A DNA stretch of 64,000 nt, from contig NW_024041151.1 of assembly GCF_014851395.1 (NCBI RefSeq), forward strand, positions 27,783,832 through 27,847,831, written 5' to 3'. The position numbers were made by a program, and so were the translations under genes. Position 1 is the stretch's first letter, and every line of letters begins with the position of its first letter. Source of the DNA: Micropterus salmoides (taxonomy: Eukaryota > Chordata > Actinopteri > Centrarchiformes > Centrarchidae). Positions 1 to 10,530 of this stretch are shown here, in pieces. The notes beneath the pieces were generated by a model. It made no database searches. It was not told the origin of the DNA and worked only from the letters and a program-made list of their open reading frames with translations.

Positions 1-940
1 GCAGTGTCTCTGCCTTGCTCGACGTACTGATTTGACTATGGGATTTGAACTGGTCACCCTGGTAGATTTGGGGCAGTTTAACACTAACAGCATGCTTTTT
101 CATGTCTTTGTCAGCTCTGTTCCCATTCAGTGTGTGCCAGCAGAGGCTCTGCCCGCTGCTTTCACATGGCACTGCCCTGGAAGCGTGGGAAAAAAAAGGC
201 AAAAGCTACCACTTTACCCTCGTCTGCTGCCATGGTAACCAACCAGTGGTCGGGACATTAAGGCAGTGATATACAGGGAAACTTTGTGGGCCACTCTGGC
301 ACCCTAGATGCTCTACTTCAGTATATTGTCTTCTGAAGTTCCTTGTCTCCTCCTTCAGTGATGTCTTTATTTTTTTGCCTTTTGCTCCTCACTCTGGTGC
401 TCCTCCATCGTGGAGGTCAGTGTGTGCTCTGTGTGAGACGACTGATGAACACTGCACATGCTCTTACCATTTAATTTGTTTATTTAAAATAATTTACTTC
501 TTTATCGTTACTTTACATAAAAAATGCCAAGATTTATTTCCCTCTCTAGCTTTTTATTTCAAAAAGATTGTTTTCACTCAATATTTTTTGTCTTTTTGTA
601 TTAATCTACTAATTGTTTTGCCTATAAAATGTAATAAAAAGTAGTTTCCCAGAGCAAATCCTCATATTTGAGAAGATAGAATTATATAATGTGTCTGTCG
701 GCCAGTGTCATAGAAATACATCAAAAGGAAAGAAAAATCAATCAATTAATCAATCTAGTAATCAATCGTACCTGATCTCTTTGGGTTCTGTATGCAGATC
801 TTTTCTTTTTTGTTTACTCGTGTGTTCAAATGGATCCCCAGCTAGCACCCCATCTCCTATAATTATACTGTGTATGCGTATGTGAGGCAGGGGGAGCAGG
901 TGATTGGTTGGCAACAGCTGGAGAGAGAAAAGAGAACACA
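1..940. other. AT-rich non-coding stretch, nothing recognised
   Basis: No open frame here resembles a protein family I know, and none has convincing splice sites. The sequence is AT-rich with short homopolymers. The longest frames (under 90 codons) are cysteine- and phenylalanine-rich translations typical of non-coding DNA. Confidence 0.5.
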
Positions 941-947
941 GCTGCAG

Positions 948-1198
948 GGAGAGAGGAGAGGAGAGGAGAGGAGAGGAGAGGACAGGAGAGGAGAGGAGAG
1001 GACAGGAGAGGACAGGAGAGGAGAGGAGAGGAGAGGAGAGGAGAGGAGAGGAGAGGACAGGAGAGGACAGGACAGGAGAGGACAGGAGAGGAGAGGAGAG
1101 GAGACGAGAGGAGAGGGGAGGAGAGGACAGGAGACGAGAGGAGAGGGGAGGAGAGGACAGGAGAGGAGAGGAGTGGGGAGGAGAGGAGAGGAGAGGGG
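948..1198. repeat. GA-rich pentanucleotide array (GGAGA/GGACA)
   Basis: About 250 bp of tandem 5-bp units, mostly GAGGA with scattered GACAG variants, purine-only on the plus strand apart from the C of the variant unit. All three frames on both strands stay open because the unit is 5 bp and lacks stops, giving artefactual Arg/Gly/Glu or Ser/Pro/Leu translations. The variant units occur in a patterned order, which suggests higher-order duplication of 10-30 bp blocks. Confidence 0.95.
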
Positions 1199-1439
1199 GA
1201 AACAATAAAGGAGAAGAGTGAAGAGGGGGAAACAGGAGCTGGAATCAGACTGCTCAAATGCTTTTCAAGTTGATATATTATATAATATAATATTACAAAC
1301 AGTGCGGTCTAGACCTGCTCTATAATGAAAAGTTCAGTGAGATAACTTTTGTTATGAATAGACACTATATAAATAAAACTGAAATGAATTGAATTGAAAA
1401 CATTGCTTTCTGTGCAAGCAGATTACGAACTATATTTAC

Positions 1440-2330
1440 AATATTCTTAGGTGGCGACCCCTAGTGGCCATAGCAATTACGACTGGCGTAAAGGAAGAAG
1501 TCAGGTGAGGTAGAGCGACAAATTCTGTGAAGGTAGGAGCCGGGGTGGATGGATGGGTCACACACAGGACTTACCCAGTACACCGCTGTTTGTGTCTCAT
1601 GTGAAACCAAAAGTCCACAGAGGCTGATTTTAACTTAAATTAGGTGACTGCGTCACAAAGCTTCTAGAGCCAAATATTTTGCAAAGACGTGAAGTAATTT
1701 CACTGTACCAATTTCTGGGGTGACCAGCCATTTATGTTAGTTTTAACTGAAGTACTGAGCGTCCTGTTTCTGTCTTTGATAAGCCTGATGATTTGGGGGG
1801 AAGGTGATCTTGACACAACTTCTACTTTCCATAACAAGGTAAGTAACTCAGGTTAAATGCTAGAGACGTTTTACCTTGAAGAATACTGTCGTAAATAATA
1901 ATAATAATAATACATTATTAATATATTTCATTTTGACCCAATTTAAGCATTACCTATCAATTTATGGATTTTAATCATCTTGTTTCTGTATCAAACTGTA
2001 TTTGTGCAGATACAATTTCCACGTATAGCAGAACCACCAGAAAAAAAAGGTGCTTGTGCTATGCAAGAATTAAAGCACCTTCTCATATGAACATCAATCA
2101 CTGTCTCTTGTCTCGTGTCTTTGTTTCTGCTGTTCATTCGCCTCGCTTCTCAAAGGGACGCAGGAAGGATGAGGACGAGAGGATTGAGAGGAGACACCTA
2201 GCTTCTGTACTCTGCTCTTTTCTCTTGCGAACTCAGCCCCGCCTGTCATCCTGTTTCTGATAAAAGAGAGGCTGAGATCTGATCAATTATTGGCCGGCAG
2301 GATGGAGGAGGTGTCCAACCCTGATCAGCA
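1440..2330. repeat. Degenerate dispersed-repeat sequence
   Basis: Parts of this stretch (the gacccctagtggcca block at about 1447-1470, the gtggatggatgggtcacaca block at about 1543-1563, and the following segment ending in gtgaaaccaaaag) look like a dispersed repeat I associate with many teleost genomes. Boundaries cannot be set from the sequence alone. A short AAT run lies at 1896-1913. Confidence 0.35.
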
Positions 2331-2334
2331 TCAT

Positions 2335-2371
2335 GGGTTAGGGGTTAGGGGTTAGGGTTAGGGTTAGGGTT
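2335..2371 (+). repeat. Short interstitial telomeric repeat (TTAGGG-type)
   Basis: Five to six units of TTAGGG, two of them expanded to TTAGGGG, in a 37-bp tract. It is bracketed by the short matching words tcatg (2331-2335) and tcatgac (2372-2378). It is internal and far from any contig end, so it is an interstitial telomeric sequence and not a chromosome terminus. Confidence 0.85.
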
Positions 2372-2639
2372 TCATGACGCTTTCAGATGACGAATATCCG
2401 TGACAGTCTAGAAGTCAATACGGAGTTACGTTTTTTAAATAAACTTTAAGTAGTAAGGCAAGTATATTATATTTAACAGAAAAGACTGAGTAAGGAAGTT
2501 GTTGGACTTCATCCCATGTGAATCAAAATTATTTTTATTTAAGTTACGCGAGTTACGTAAAATGCGTAAGTTTTGCAAGTGATGTAAGTTAACTTACATG
2601 TTATCTGACCTACATAGTTATTTTAACCCAAACCATGAT

Positions 2640-2790
2640 CTTTTCCTATCCCTAACCTAAGTACTTTTTGTGCCTAAACCTAACCAAATTGCAACATTTC
2701 ACGACATGAATAATGTGCCGTTTCAAAATGGCAATGTTTCGAAATGCTAGCGTTTTATTTTGAAAGTCTAACCGGGCTTTGCATATTTAT
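2640..2790. repeat. Dispersed-repeat fragment containing cctaacc/cctaaacctaacc words
   Basis: The run of taaccta/aacctaacc words followed by gcaacatttcac and the gcaatgtttcgaaatgctagcg block resembles a dispersed sequence common in fish genomes. The overlap between the two contigs begins within it at 2727, with its partner at 16392. Confidence 0.4.
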
Positions 2791-3467
2791 TGTTGCTAAG
2801 CATCGCTAAGATGACCGCGGAGCCTTAAACGGGGTACCCAGGGCGTTGCAAAGCGACACCAAAGGGCCTTGACTAAGCGGAGTGAGTGTTGTTTAAATAA
2901 ATCACTTAAACCTGCAATGCCTGATGTTTTGCCCACTTTGGGGCAGCGTAAACAAGCTGTGAAAACAACAATGAGCATTTAGGTTGATATGACAAACTTG
3001 TTGCAAATTGTTGCTTATTCACACATCCAGCCATAACGTACATCATCTTTCATTTGGAAAGTCGTGTTTCTGGCCCCCTGATGAATGTAAGTCCAGTCTT
3101 CGCTCTCTTTCAAGTCTCCCGAGTGAAATATCTGACTCTTTATTTGCTAAATGCTCCACTGTGTTCACCAGCTTGTTGCTACAAGTGTCTGTCTGCTTGG
3201 TGCTGAGCAGGGAGTGTACAGTGAGGTTTTTTTTTCAGAGGCAGTTAGGTTGTGGGCTGGACAGCTAAACAATGAGCTGAAACAAAGCTCCGTAAAGCTG
3301 AGGGGAGCTACAGTTCAGGTGATACATCTCTAATTCTCTGTAGCTTCATCACCTGCCAAAAATTTAGTCATTGGTGATCGTCTGTGAGTTCTCAGTAAGT
3401 TCCTGGTCACTTGACACTCCAAAGCCATCTCTCTGCAGAAACAAGCTCAAACAAACTGGTATGAAAA

Positions 3468-3878
3468 TATACCAATCAGCCATAACATTATGACCACTGA
3501 CAGGTGCCATGGTAATGAGATAATCAGTGTTATTCACTTCACCTGTCAGTGGGTGTGATATATTAGGCAGCAAGTGAACATTGTGTCCTCATAGTTGAAG
3601 TGTTAGAAGCGGGAAAATGGGTAAGAGTAAGGATTTTAGCTTTGACAAGGGCCAAATTGTGATGGCTAGACAACTGGGTCAGAGTGGTCCGAGGAAGTGG
3701 TCCGAGGAAGGAAAAGCAGTGAACCGGCGACGACTGTCCCGTGTGGTCCAATCCAACAGGCAAGCTACTCCTGGTCAAATTGTTAAACAAGTTGATGCAC
3801 ACACAGTGCAAACACATTGGAGTCCATGCCTCGATGGGTCAGGGCGGTTTGGCGGTGCTGTTATGGCTGATCGGTGTA
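3468..3878 (+). mobile_element. Internally deleted Tc1/mariner element (about 411 bp)
   Basis: The left end (tataccaatcagccataac) and the right end (gttatggctgatcggtgta) are inverted repeats of each other in the style of a fish Tc1 lineage. Between them, a frame from ATG 3617 encodes an N-terminal transposase piece (GKSKDFSFDKGQIVMARQLG, then RRRLSRVVQSNRQAT at about residues 37-51) corresponding to the helix-turn-helix DNA-binding region. The DDE catalytic domain is absent: the frame runs from the HTH region straight into the C-terminal, 3' end sequence. It is a non-autonomous deletion derivative. Confidence 0.85.
3617..3850 (+). pseudogene. Tc1-type transposase N-terminal fragment (pseudogene)
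   Basis: Only the first 50-60 residues look like a Tc1 transposase: a start-proximal GKSKD motif, the DKGQIVMARQLGQS helix and an RRRLSRVV segment. The full family protein is about 340 residues with a DDE domain, so more than 80 percent is missing. A short repeat (gtccgaggaagtg then gtccgaggaagg at about 3687-3712) marks one internal junction. It has no plausible function as a transposase, though the DNA-binding piece is intact in copy 1. Confidence 0.8.
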
Positions 3879-4154
3879 AATTGTCACTCAAATATTCTTT
3901 AGCCGTTTCTAAATAAGTAGTCTGTCCAGAATCGCAGAATAGTCTACATATGTGATCGGCTGATCATCTCGTAGTCTTTCAATTTGTGTCTGTCGTTGCA
4001 GGCGAGTGGCCAGAAATCGTTGAAAACTGCCAAGAGCTGAAGCTGACTTCAGTCTGAATAAAAGACATTGTTGTGTAACCGTTGTGTAAAATGTAAAATT
4101 TGATTCACATTCAGCCTTCTTTATTGACCCATTCAGATCGCATGAATGAAACTG

Positions 4155-4310
4155 CCCGGAAGTGTGTGTGTGTGTATGTGTGTGTAAGAGAGTATGTGAC
4201 CGGGTGCATGTTAGGACTGATTTTACTTCACGATCCCTCATCCCACTGCCGAAAGCATCAGCAGCTATCATCCAACACACACACACACGTCACACACACG
4301 TATACACATA
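4155..4310. repeat. TG- and CA-rich microsatellites
   Basis: A (GT)n-like run at 4161-4189 and interrupted (CA)n runs at 4275-4305 flank about 85 bp of ordinary sequence. Confidence 0.85.
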
Positions 4311-4978
4311 CTGAGATAGCGAGCAGCAAGCTAGCGCTTAAAGCAAAACTGGGCTTCCATGGCCATCCATTATCACTGACAAGCTAAATGTACCATGGTA
4401 CACCATATGGTACAGGGAGGGAGAGAAAGAGAGAGAGAGACTAAAGTAAACTGGAGAGAGGGGCTGAGCTAAAGAGGATGAGGGAGAGCTAAAAGAATTA
4501 GAAAAGAGAGAAAAAGAAAAGAGGGAGGATGGAGTGCACTACAATTACGGTGTGTGTTTTTTAAGCTGCATTTAGCCCCGTTCCTTTTTAACTAATCTTT
4601 ACAACAACAATGGATGGATGGATGGATAGGTTTGATGATGATATGAGTGTTGCTCTTTTATTTCTTTTATTTGTCTTTTTTAACTTCATGGTACCTTATT
4701 CATCTTTTTAAATCACTGTGTCTCATTTCAGGTTCTTTCTCAATCCAAGCATCTTCACATGCCACTAAAATTCAGGGCCATAGTGACCCCCCTCCCCAGA
4801 GAAAGTTTTGACTAGCCACCAAACTTTGTTTTGTTTTTTTTATATACATTTAACTCTTTCAATGATATGTTCTGCTAAATGCATATGTCTAATCTGCACA
4901 ATAACGACAACTGAAGCAACACCTAAAATGCAATATGTATATTATCATTTATTTTATGTTTTAAACTGGTGCTCGTCT

Positions 4979-4979
<1 letters not shown>

Positions 4980-5024
<45 letters not shown>
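4980..5024. repeat. (CA)n microsatellite, copy 1
   Basis: About 22 uninterrupted CA units. The copy-2 counterpart at 18627-18663 is shorter, as expected for allelic microsatellite length variation. Confidence 0.95.
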
Positions 5025-5025
<1 letters not shown>

Positions 5026-5309
5026 ACAGTGTCAGTGAGGAGGCTGTTACCTAAAAGCTTTGCCACAGGAAACATCTGTTCAGACAAAACAGATACGTTC
5101 AGTTTAGACAAAACCACAAAGAGGGCATCTCCACGCACACACATGCACACTCACATACGCACACAAACGCACACACATGCAGTTACAGTAATGGATATAA
5201 TGAAGTTACTGTCACACACTGGATTATTCCTGTAGTAAGAAATTCACCAGTATTTATGAAATTCTGATGTAGCACTGACTAAGACACTAAGAGATGTTTT
5301 TTTTTTTTC

Positions 5310-5560
5310 ATGAGTAAAAAAGGAAAGAGGACGGGGAGAGAAAAGAAAAAAGGAAAATGAGGGCAGGAGAAGGAAGTATGGAAAACGGAGTGAAGGAATA
5401 AAAGATGGGGATGAAGAGGAGGGAGAGCAAAGTAAGAATAAACAAAGGAATGAAGCAGGTAGGAGGAGAAAAATGGAGGGATGTTGACAGATGAAAGAAA
5501 AGGCAAACAAAAGATATTAAGATCACTAAAGATGGAGAAAAAAGAAAAAGAGTGAGAGAG
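5310..5560. repeat. Purine-rich low-complexity tract, copy 1
   Basis: About 250 bp of irregular A/G-rich sequence on the plus strand. It produces long pyrimidine-coded minus-strand frames full of Ser, Phe, Leu and Pro, which are not genes. It recurs at 18949-19199. Confidence 0.85.
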
Positions 5561-5733
5561 ACCAATGCAGACGCCATAGACTTTAGCCCCACCCAGCTCT
5601 TAATAGAGAGGGTTTTTTGGAGTGTCTGAGGGAGTAAAAATTCATCATCCCAAACAAGTTACCCCAACCGCCAGTCAATACTGGGAAAAAAACTATAGGC
5701 CTAACAATCTGCCAAAATCAGCAAAACCAATAC

Positions 5734-5734
5734 A

Positions 5735-5765
<31 letters not shown>

Positions 5766-5768
5766 CGT
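5734..5768. repeat. (CA)n tract at the left junction of the large element, copy 1
   Basis: A (CA)n run ends in tacacgcgt directly before the left terminal repeat of the large element. The junction is shared with copy 2 (19373-19403). Copy 3 (58677-58705) has the same last 20 or so bases but a different sequence further out. Confidence 0.85.
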
Positions 5769-5925
5769 ACCTATCCAACAGTGCACCGTCGGAGTAAACT
5801 GCCAAGTGTGGACCTGTGTTTCCAGTCCTTTTGAAGTAAAATAAATATAATACAAAATTTACTTTTACTGTCTTTTAACATAATATTACTGCAAATTTTC
5901 TTTTTTTTGCTTTTTAAAGAAATTG

Positions 5926-5976
5926 CCAAGAGGGGACTTAGATCCTTAAACGATAGCTACCTATCCAAGAGGGGAC
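5926..5976 (+). repeat. Sub-terminal candidate binding motifs, left end, copy 1
   Basis: Two copies of ccaagaggggac lie at 5926-5937 and 5965-5976; the second is preceded by ctat. They match the reverse complement of the GTCCCCTCTTAGATAG core found in every array monomer. I infer protein-binding sites because they are the most conserved and most repeated words in the element. Confidence 0.5.
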
Positions 5977-6749
5977 CTCCATTGTTATGCAGTGGAACTG
6001 TCTGTGCTCATTCTCACCTAATGAGTGTTTTTACCTTCAAAGACTTTCTTTGTTTCTTTCAAAAATGGATAATTTAACTTTAATGTGAGCGATGTGTAAA
6101 CATTTCACCGTGATCCAAACTTTAATCACTTTAACTGAAAATAAATAAACTTTAAACTTTAATTCAGAAGTAACTTTGCTGCATGCATTGATATCAAGCA
6201 CTACAGTATTACCAACAAAAATTACTTGATCTAGGTTTCAAATACCATTTAAATAATAATAAAATATCTTATTACACTAGTGCACTTATTTTAATTTTCT
6301 CTTAGGGGAATTCATATTCTTCTGTGTGGGATGGTCATTTTTATGACCTGTGTGGTGATGTATGCATTTTAAAGAGTTACTTTGTATTTGCTCTTAATAA
6401 CTGAATCTTAGACTGGTTTTGAATCACACATCCACTACACTCTGTTAAGGCTATTTGGATATTTTTAGGGGCTAAAGTCATTTATGAATATAATGAGGTC
6501 AGACAACAGATAATGAGTTATCCTTTTTCTAATAAGGATAATTTGACATTCAAACTATAGCATGTATGACAAACGAAAGCAAAAACAATAATACTTATGA
6601 GAAAAATATAATCTCAACTAAGCAGTCTGTTGACACATGATTTGATAATATGCTTTTGAAACAAAACTTAAAGGCTCAGCAATAGTAGATTTCCTAACTA
6701 GTATTAAGCTTCAGACTGTAAGATAAAAGGCCACCCAAATAAATTGATG

Positions 6750-8075
6750 TCCTGATGGGTTTTCATCAGGAATGCATGGTATTTTCATGTTTGCATTAGG
6801 CCTACAGAAAAAAGGTCCACACTTGTATGGCATTTAATGACATGAATCCACTGTTGGTTGCTACATAACGACACATGTCCCCTCTTAGATAGTATGGAGC
6901 AACAGTCACACTCCAACATCCAGCATCAATAATTATTCCGCATGATTTGTTATGTTTTTGTAATGAAATATAAAGTCTCAGCTTTAATGGATGGCTTAAA
7001 CATTTTCACTCTTGACACTGTATTATAATGAAGGGCTGCCCACAAGTTTGGGGAGTCATAAGTAAAACTTTACCAACTTAAACCTTCAAGAGCCTGAAGT
7101 TTGATCCTCCACCTGAGAAGCTGCTGTCCTTTGCTAAGAAATGTGTAACCCACATTACCCATGAGAAAAAGACTATTACCGATGACATGACATCCAGAGG
7201 CAAAGTCGATCCCTTGTTGAAGTGTGGAATGAAAATGCTGGTTTAGTTACAGACTTGCAAGCTTAGATGTACCTGTGTACTTTATGGACAAGCCCTAATA
7301 TAAAGGGCTACCCAAATTAATTCATGAAGCATTAATGTCCTGATGAGTTTTCATCAGGAATGCATAATATTTACTGGTCCGCATTGCCTACAGAAAAAAA
7401 GGTCCACACTTGTATGGCATTAAATGACAGGAATCCACTGTTGGTTGCTACATAACGACACATGTCCCCTCTTAGATAGTATGGAGCAACAGTCACACTC
7501 CAACATCATTAAATATTCCTCAAGCATGATTTGTTATTATTGTTTTGTAATGAAATATGATGTCTCAGCTTTAGTTGATGGCTTAACCATTTTCAATCTT
7601 GACACTGCATCAAAATGAAGGGCTGCCCACAAGTCAGGAGAGTCATAAGTACTTTAAGATAAATAAATAAAAAGTAGGAACAACATGGTCAGCAGCAAGA
7701 TACTTTGTATTAATTTTTTATTAATGAATCATCATTAAATATTCCTCAAGCATGATAAATAAATTTAAATTAGGAAGTAAATGGTCAGCAGGAAGATTCT
7801 TAATGTTCTTTTTTATTTGCTAAAAACAGATTTATTATGAACTTTCACCAGCCCTTTGAAAGGATTTAGCCCCCCAATTTTCCCAGTATATTGACCAATT
7901 ATGACAATCACAGGATTTCAATCAATTTTACAATGTACATGTATCTTTAATCTATATGTAACGGAATGCATTTTGTTTGTTGTTTTGCATTACAAAAATG
8001 TCCACTGTTGGCTGGTACATAATGACACAAGTTCCCTCTTAGATAGCATGGATTGACACTGACACTCCAGCATGA
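6750..8075 (+). repeat. Left inverted array of about 580-bp monomers, copy 1
   Basis: Three monomers carry the two-part motif at 6877-6892, 7464-7479 and 8031-8046 (spacing 587 and 567 bp). Each is preceded by a CCACTGTTGG block about 35 bp upstream. The first two also hold a short hairpin, CCTGATG..CATCAGG (6752-6771 and 7341-7360), and all three end in a block like CACACTCCAACAT. The same motif block appears in reverse complement in the right array. Confidence 0.8.
7082..7246 (+). other. Protein-like open stretch inside the element, unidentified
   Basis: An open frame of 54 codons without an early ATG reads as a hydrophilic, lysine-rich peptide (segment LSFAKKCVTHITHEKKTITD, then DDMTSRGKVDPLLKCGMKML). 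I do not recognise the family. Copy 3 retains two partial versions (about 60020-60126 and 60965-61074), both interrupted at the same point. It could be an exon relic of a captured gene or of a lost autonomous partner, or simply chance: a frame of this length is not rare in 10 kb. Confidence 0.25.
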
Positions 8076-8204
8076 ATAAATAAAAAAGAAATTGATAATT
8101 TCTAAGAGAAACTTATAATTTAAACTAAATATAATCTGTAGTTACTTGAGGTTTGAAGAGACACTAAGTTTACAAGACTAGGCGAGACACAATATTGGGT
8201 GCAA

Positions 8205-8400
8205 GTGTGAAATGTTAAGTAGTTCAAGTTCAAAGGCCTAACGATCATCATTGGTCGCAAGAAACCCTCCCCCACACTGCAGACAATCAGACACAGATTC
8301 TCACTGCAGACAATCAGACACACGTTCACACCCCTCACCTGCTCCAGGTCACCTCTCAGAGACAGCACTCACACTTTCTCCAGGATTTTGTATTTAGCTT
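8205..8400 (+). other. GC-richer block with a relic-like open frame, first of two related blocks
   Basis: A plus-strand frame from about 8226 to the TAA at 8398-8400 is open and includes LTIIIGRKKPSPTLQTIRHR. It holds an internal direct duplication (ctgcagacaatcagacac at 8278-8295 and 8304-8321). A related block lies about 1.5 kb downstream (9745-9880) with LTTIVSNKKPSPTLHTMENN. The shared protein-like pattern suggests two diverged copies of one ancestral sequence. The function is unknown. Confidence 0.3.
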
Positions 8401-9282
8401 AACTCTGCATTGGATGCTAATTCATAACACAGTTTCCTACAACCACAAAAAGAAAACGGTAGAAATATATGTAGACATATGTTTAGTAAAAGTGCCCAAA
8501 CACCCAATTCTAATAAAAATCTGATGATGGTACAGCGAAAGAGAGAAAATAAATACAGGAGAGAGGAGATGCATGCTAATAAGCCACAGGTTTGATTAGA
8601 ACTGGGCCACTGCAGTAAGAACTCATTTGTGTATGGTGCACATGCTCCTGAAGACACACGCTCATAAACTGAAAGTTTCTTGCTCTCTTCTCTCTTAACT
8701 TTGACCCTCAATTTACTGTATACTGCACTATAATGGCCACTCTACATTTTGGGTTTCAACAATACGCTTAAAAGAAATGTATGCCAGTTTGTATAGCATA
8801 TTTACAATATTGGTAAGCCTGAGAGAAGTTCTCACCACTGTTAAATTATAGTATCCCTGACACAAGTGGCATGTAACACAAAATAAATTAAACACTCAAT
8901 AAACACAATTAAGGCAAATAAAACAGAAGCCTTTTAACTACATAGCCTAAATACCTATGGTAGAAGCACAAAAAGCAAGGACAAATGACCAAATAATAAA
9001 AATCTGAGCAAGACAATAAGGCATTATGTTGGTTCTGAGACAGGCTGTAGGTAACTCCACCACTACACTTAATGTACGTAGAAGTTTAAATTCATCAGAA
9101 GAGAGTGACCTAGAATTTGAATGACTATGAATGCCTGGTTGACATTCATTGTAAGCCTTACATATTAAATGATTCCCACTGCTTGTAAACCTTTTCAGTG
9201 ACTTTAAGCATTGTTGATCATGTGTCAGACCAATCAGAGAGACCATCAGTCTTCCTTCTTTTGAGATAGATTTCCATCCAAA

Positions 9283-9437
9283 TACACTATATGGACAAAG
9301 GTGCTACCCCTGTCCTAATAAATTTGGTAGGGGCTGTGTTTTCATGGGTTGTTAAGGGAAATCTTGCCTATGGATTTAGAATGGGATGTATAAAAGTAAT
9401 GCGTAGGTGTTGCTGTATTTTTGTCCATACTAGTGTA
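9283..9437. mobile_element. MITE-like Tc1 derivative, copy 1 (about 155 bp)
   Basis: The ends are inverted repeats: tacactatatggacaaag on the left and tttttgtccatactagtgta on the right, bounded by TA. These match the terminal repeat style of a widespread fish Tc1 lineage. The 120 bp between them has no coding capacity. Counterparts lie at 22916-23071 and 62710-62865, so the MITE was in the large element before the element copied itself. Confidence 0.75.
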
Positions 9438-9744
9438 ATAAATTAACTCCATATTATACACAATCGCTTTAAAATTCATTTGGTGATATTTTAAAAGTTA
9501 TTCAACCCCATTATTTGGGGGGTGTACTAAATCGCACATATGTATGGTTATTATACTAATTCTTAGTAGATGTTTTCTGGTGTAAAACACCTTATTTAGC
9601 TACTTTTTGTGAGTAGCTTGTAACATAGGGTACAATTTTCAACAAAAGTGGAGTATTGTACATCCGCTCTTTACAGTTTCAAAATATCTCCCACAAGACT
9701 CCAGAGAAGTTGCATTACCAAAGGCCAAGTCACTGGTTTGCGAT

Positions 9745-9880
9745 CTTGACGCCCTAACGACCATCGTCAGCAACAAGAAACCATCCCCCACGCTGCACAC
9801 AATGGAGAACAATGACTGAAACTTCACAACCCTCACCCAAGATGACTTCTCAGAGACAGCTCTCAACATTTCAACCTTAA
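9745..9880 (+). other. GC-richer relic block, second copy
   Basis: Related in translated sequence to 8205-8400 (KKPSPTL core) but more diverged and stopped at a TGA after MENND. It continues in similar style (TTLTQDDFSETALNIST) beyond the stop. It is conserved across all three copies of the element, which reflects recent copying and not selection. Confidence 0.25.
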
Positions 9881-10477
9881 AACATTTGTGAATCACATAG
9901 GCTCTAGTCACTTAAATGTAGAGGATTCTTTTAAATCTACATCATTAACTGAAGACATGTGTAACTCTTTCTAAAAAATCCACAACAATACCTTCAAGCA
10001 GTATGTCTGACATGTCTACCACAGTAAACAAAAGTAAATCAAACCTATATCTAATTGCCAGAGAACATTTGCATTACTATGCCAGCAGTAGTTAGCATTT
10101 GATGTCTTATCCTAAGAACCAATCACTGTCCAGATAGCTAGTCAGGATTGTGTATATTCTGGGCTCCTCAGAGAAGGTGCATGGCAGTCTTTGGTGTCTT
10201 GTGGAAGTGTTGACAAGTATGCAGTTTTTAGAAGGAGAAAACCAACTTTAAAATTTCTTTACTATTCTTACTAATCATTTACCAGTCATCCATTTATCTA
10301 TCTGTCTATCTTAACGGTATGTAGACTTATTTCATCTGTGTTGTTCTTTTGAAAAACTTTTTCATCTTTCCATCCTGAAGACCAAAGCGAGAGGTAAGTT
10401 GAAAATTTTTACCAATACCCCTTGTATGTTTTCATCAAGACTGTTTGTAACTAAACTATCAAATTTAAATATAAACA

Positions 10478-10479
<2 letters not shown>

Positions 10480-10527
<48 letters not shown>
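10480..10527. repeat. (AT)n microsatellite in the element, copy 1
   Basis: A pure AT dinucleotide run, also at about 24114-24157 in copy 2 and 63909-63944 in copy 3, differing in length between copies. Confidence 0.9.

Positions 10528-10530
<3 letters not shown>

Noticed and set aside
762..1273. Long overlapping frames of 105-147 codons on both strands
   Set aside because: They translate the GA pentanucleotide array, which has no stops in any frame; the composition is pure repeat.
2335..2371. Chromosome end
   Set aside because: Only about six telomeric units, flanked on both sides by ordinary sequence.
4390..4401. Perfect 12-bp palindrome gtaccatggtac as a binding site
   Set aside because: Too short to stand out in 64 kb and not linked to any other signal.
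5244..5592. Three overlapping minus-strand frames rich in Ser, Phe, Leu and Pro, seen again at 18883-19231
   Set aside because: They read a purine-rich low-complexity tract; presence in both copies reflects the contig overlap and not conservation.
8394..9246. Minus-strand frames of 99-105 codons conserved in three places (also at 22027-22879 and 61822-62673)
   Set aside because: The copies are recent duplicates at the DNA level, so conservation carries no evidence of coding. There is no domain, and the third copy has a frameshift at the end of the 99-codon frame.
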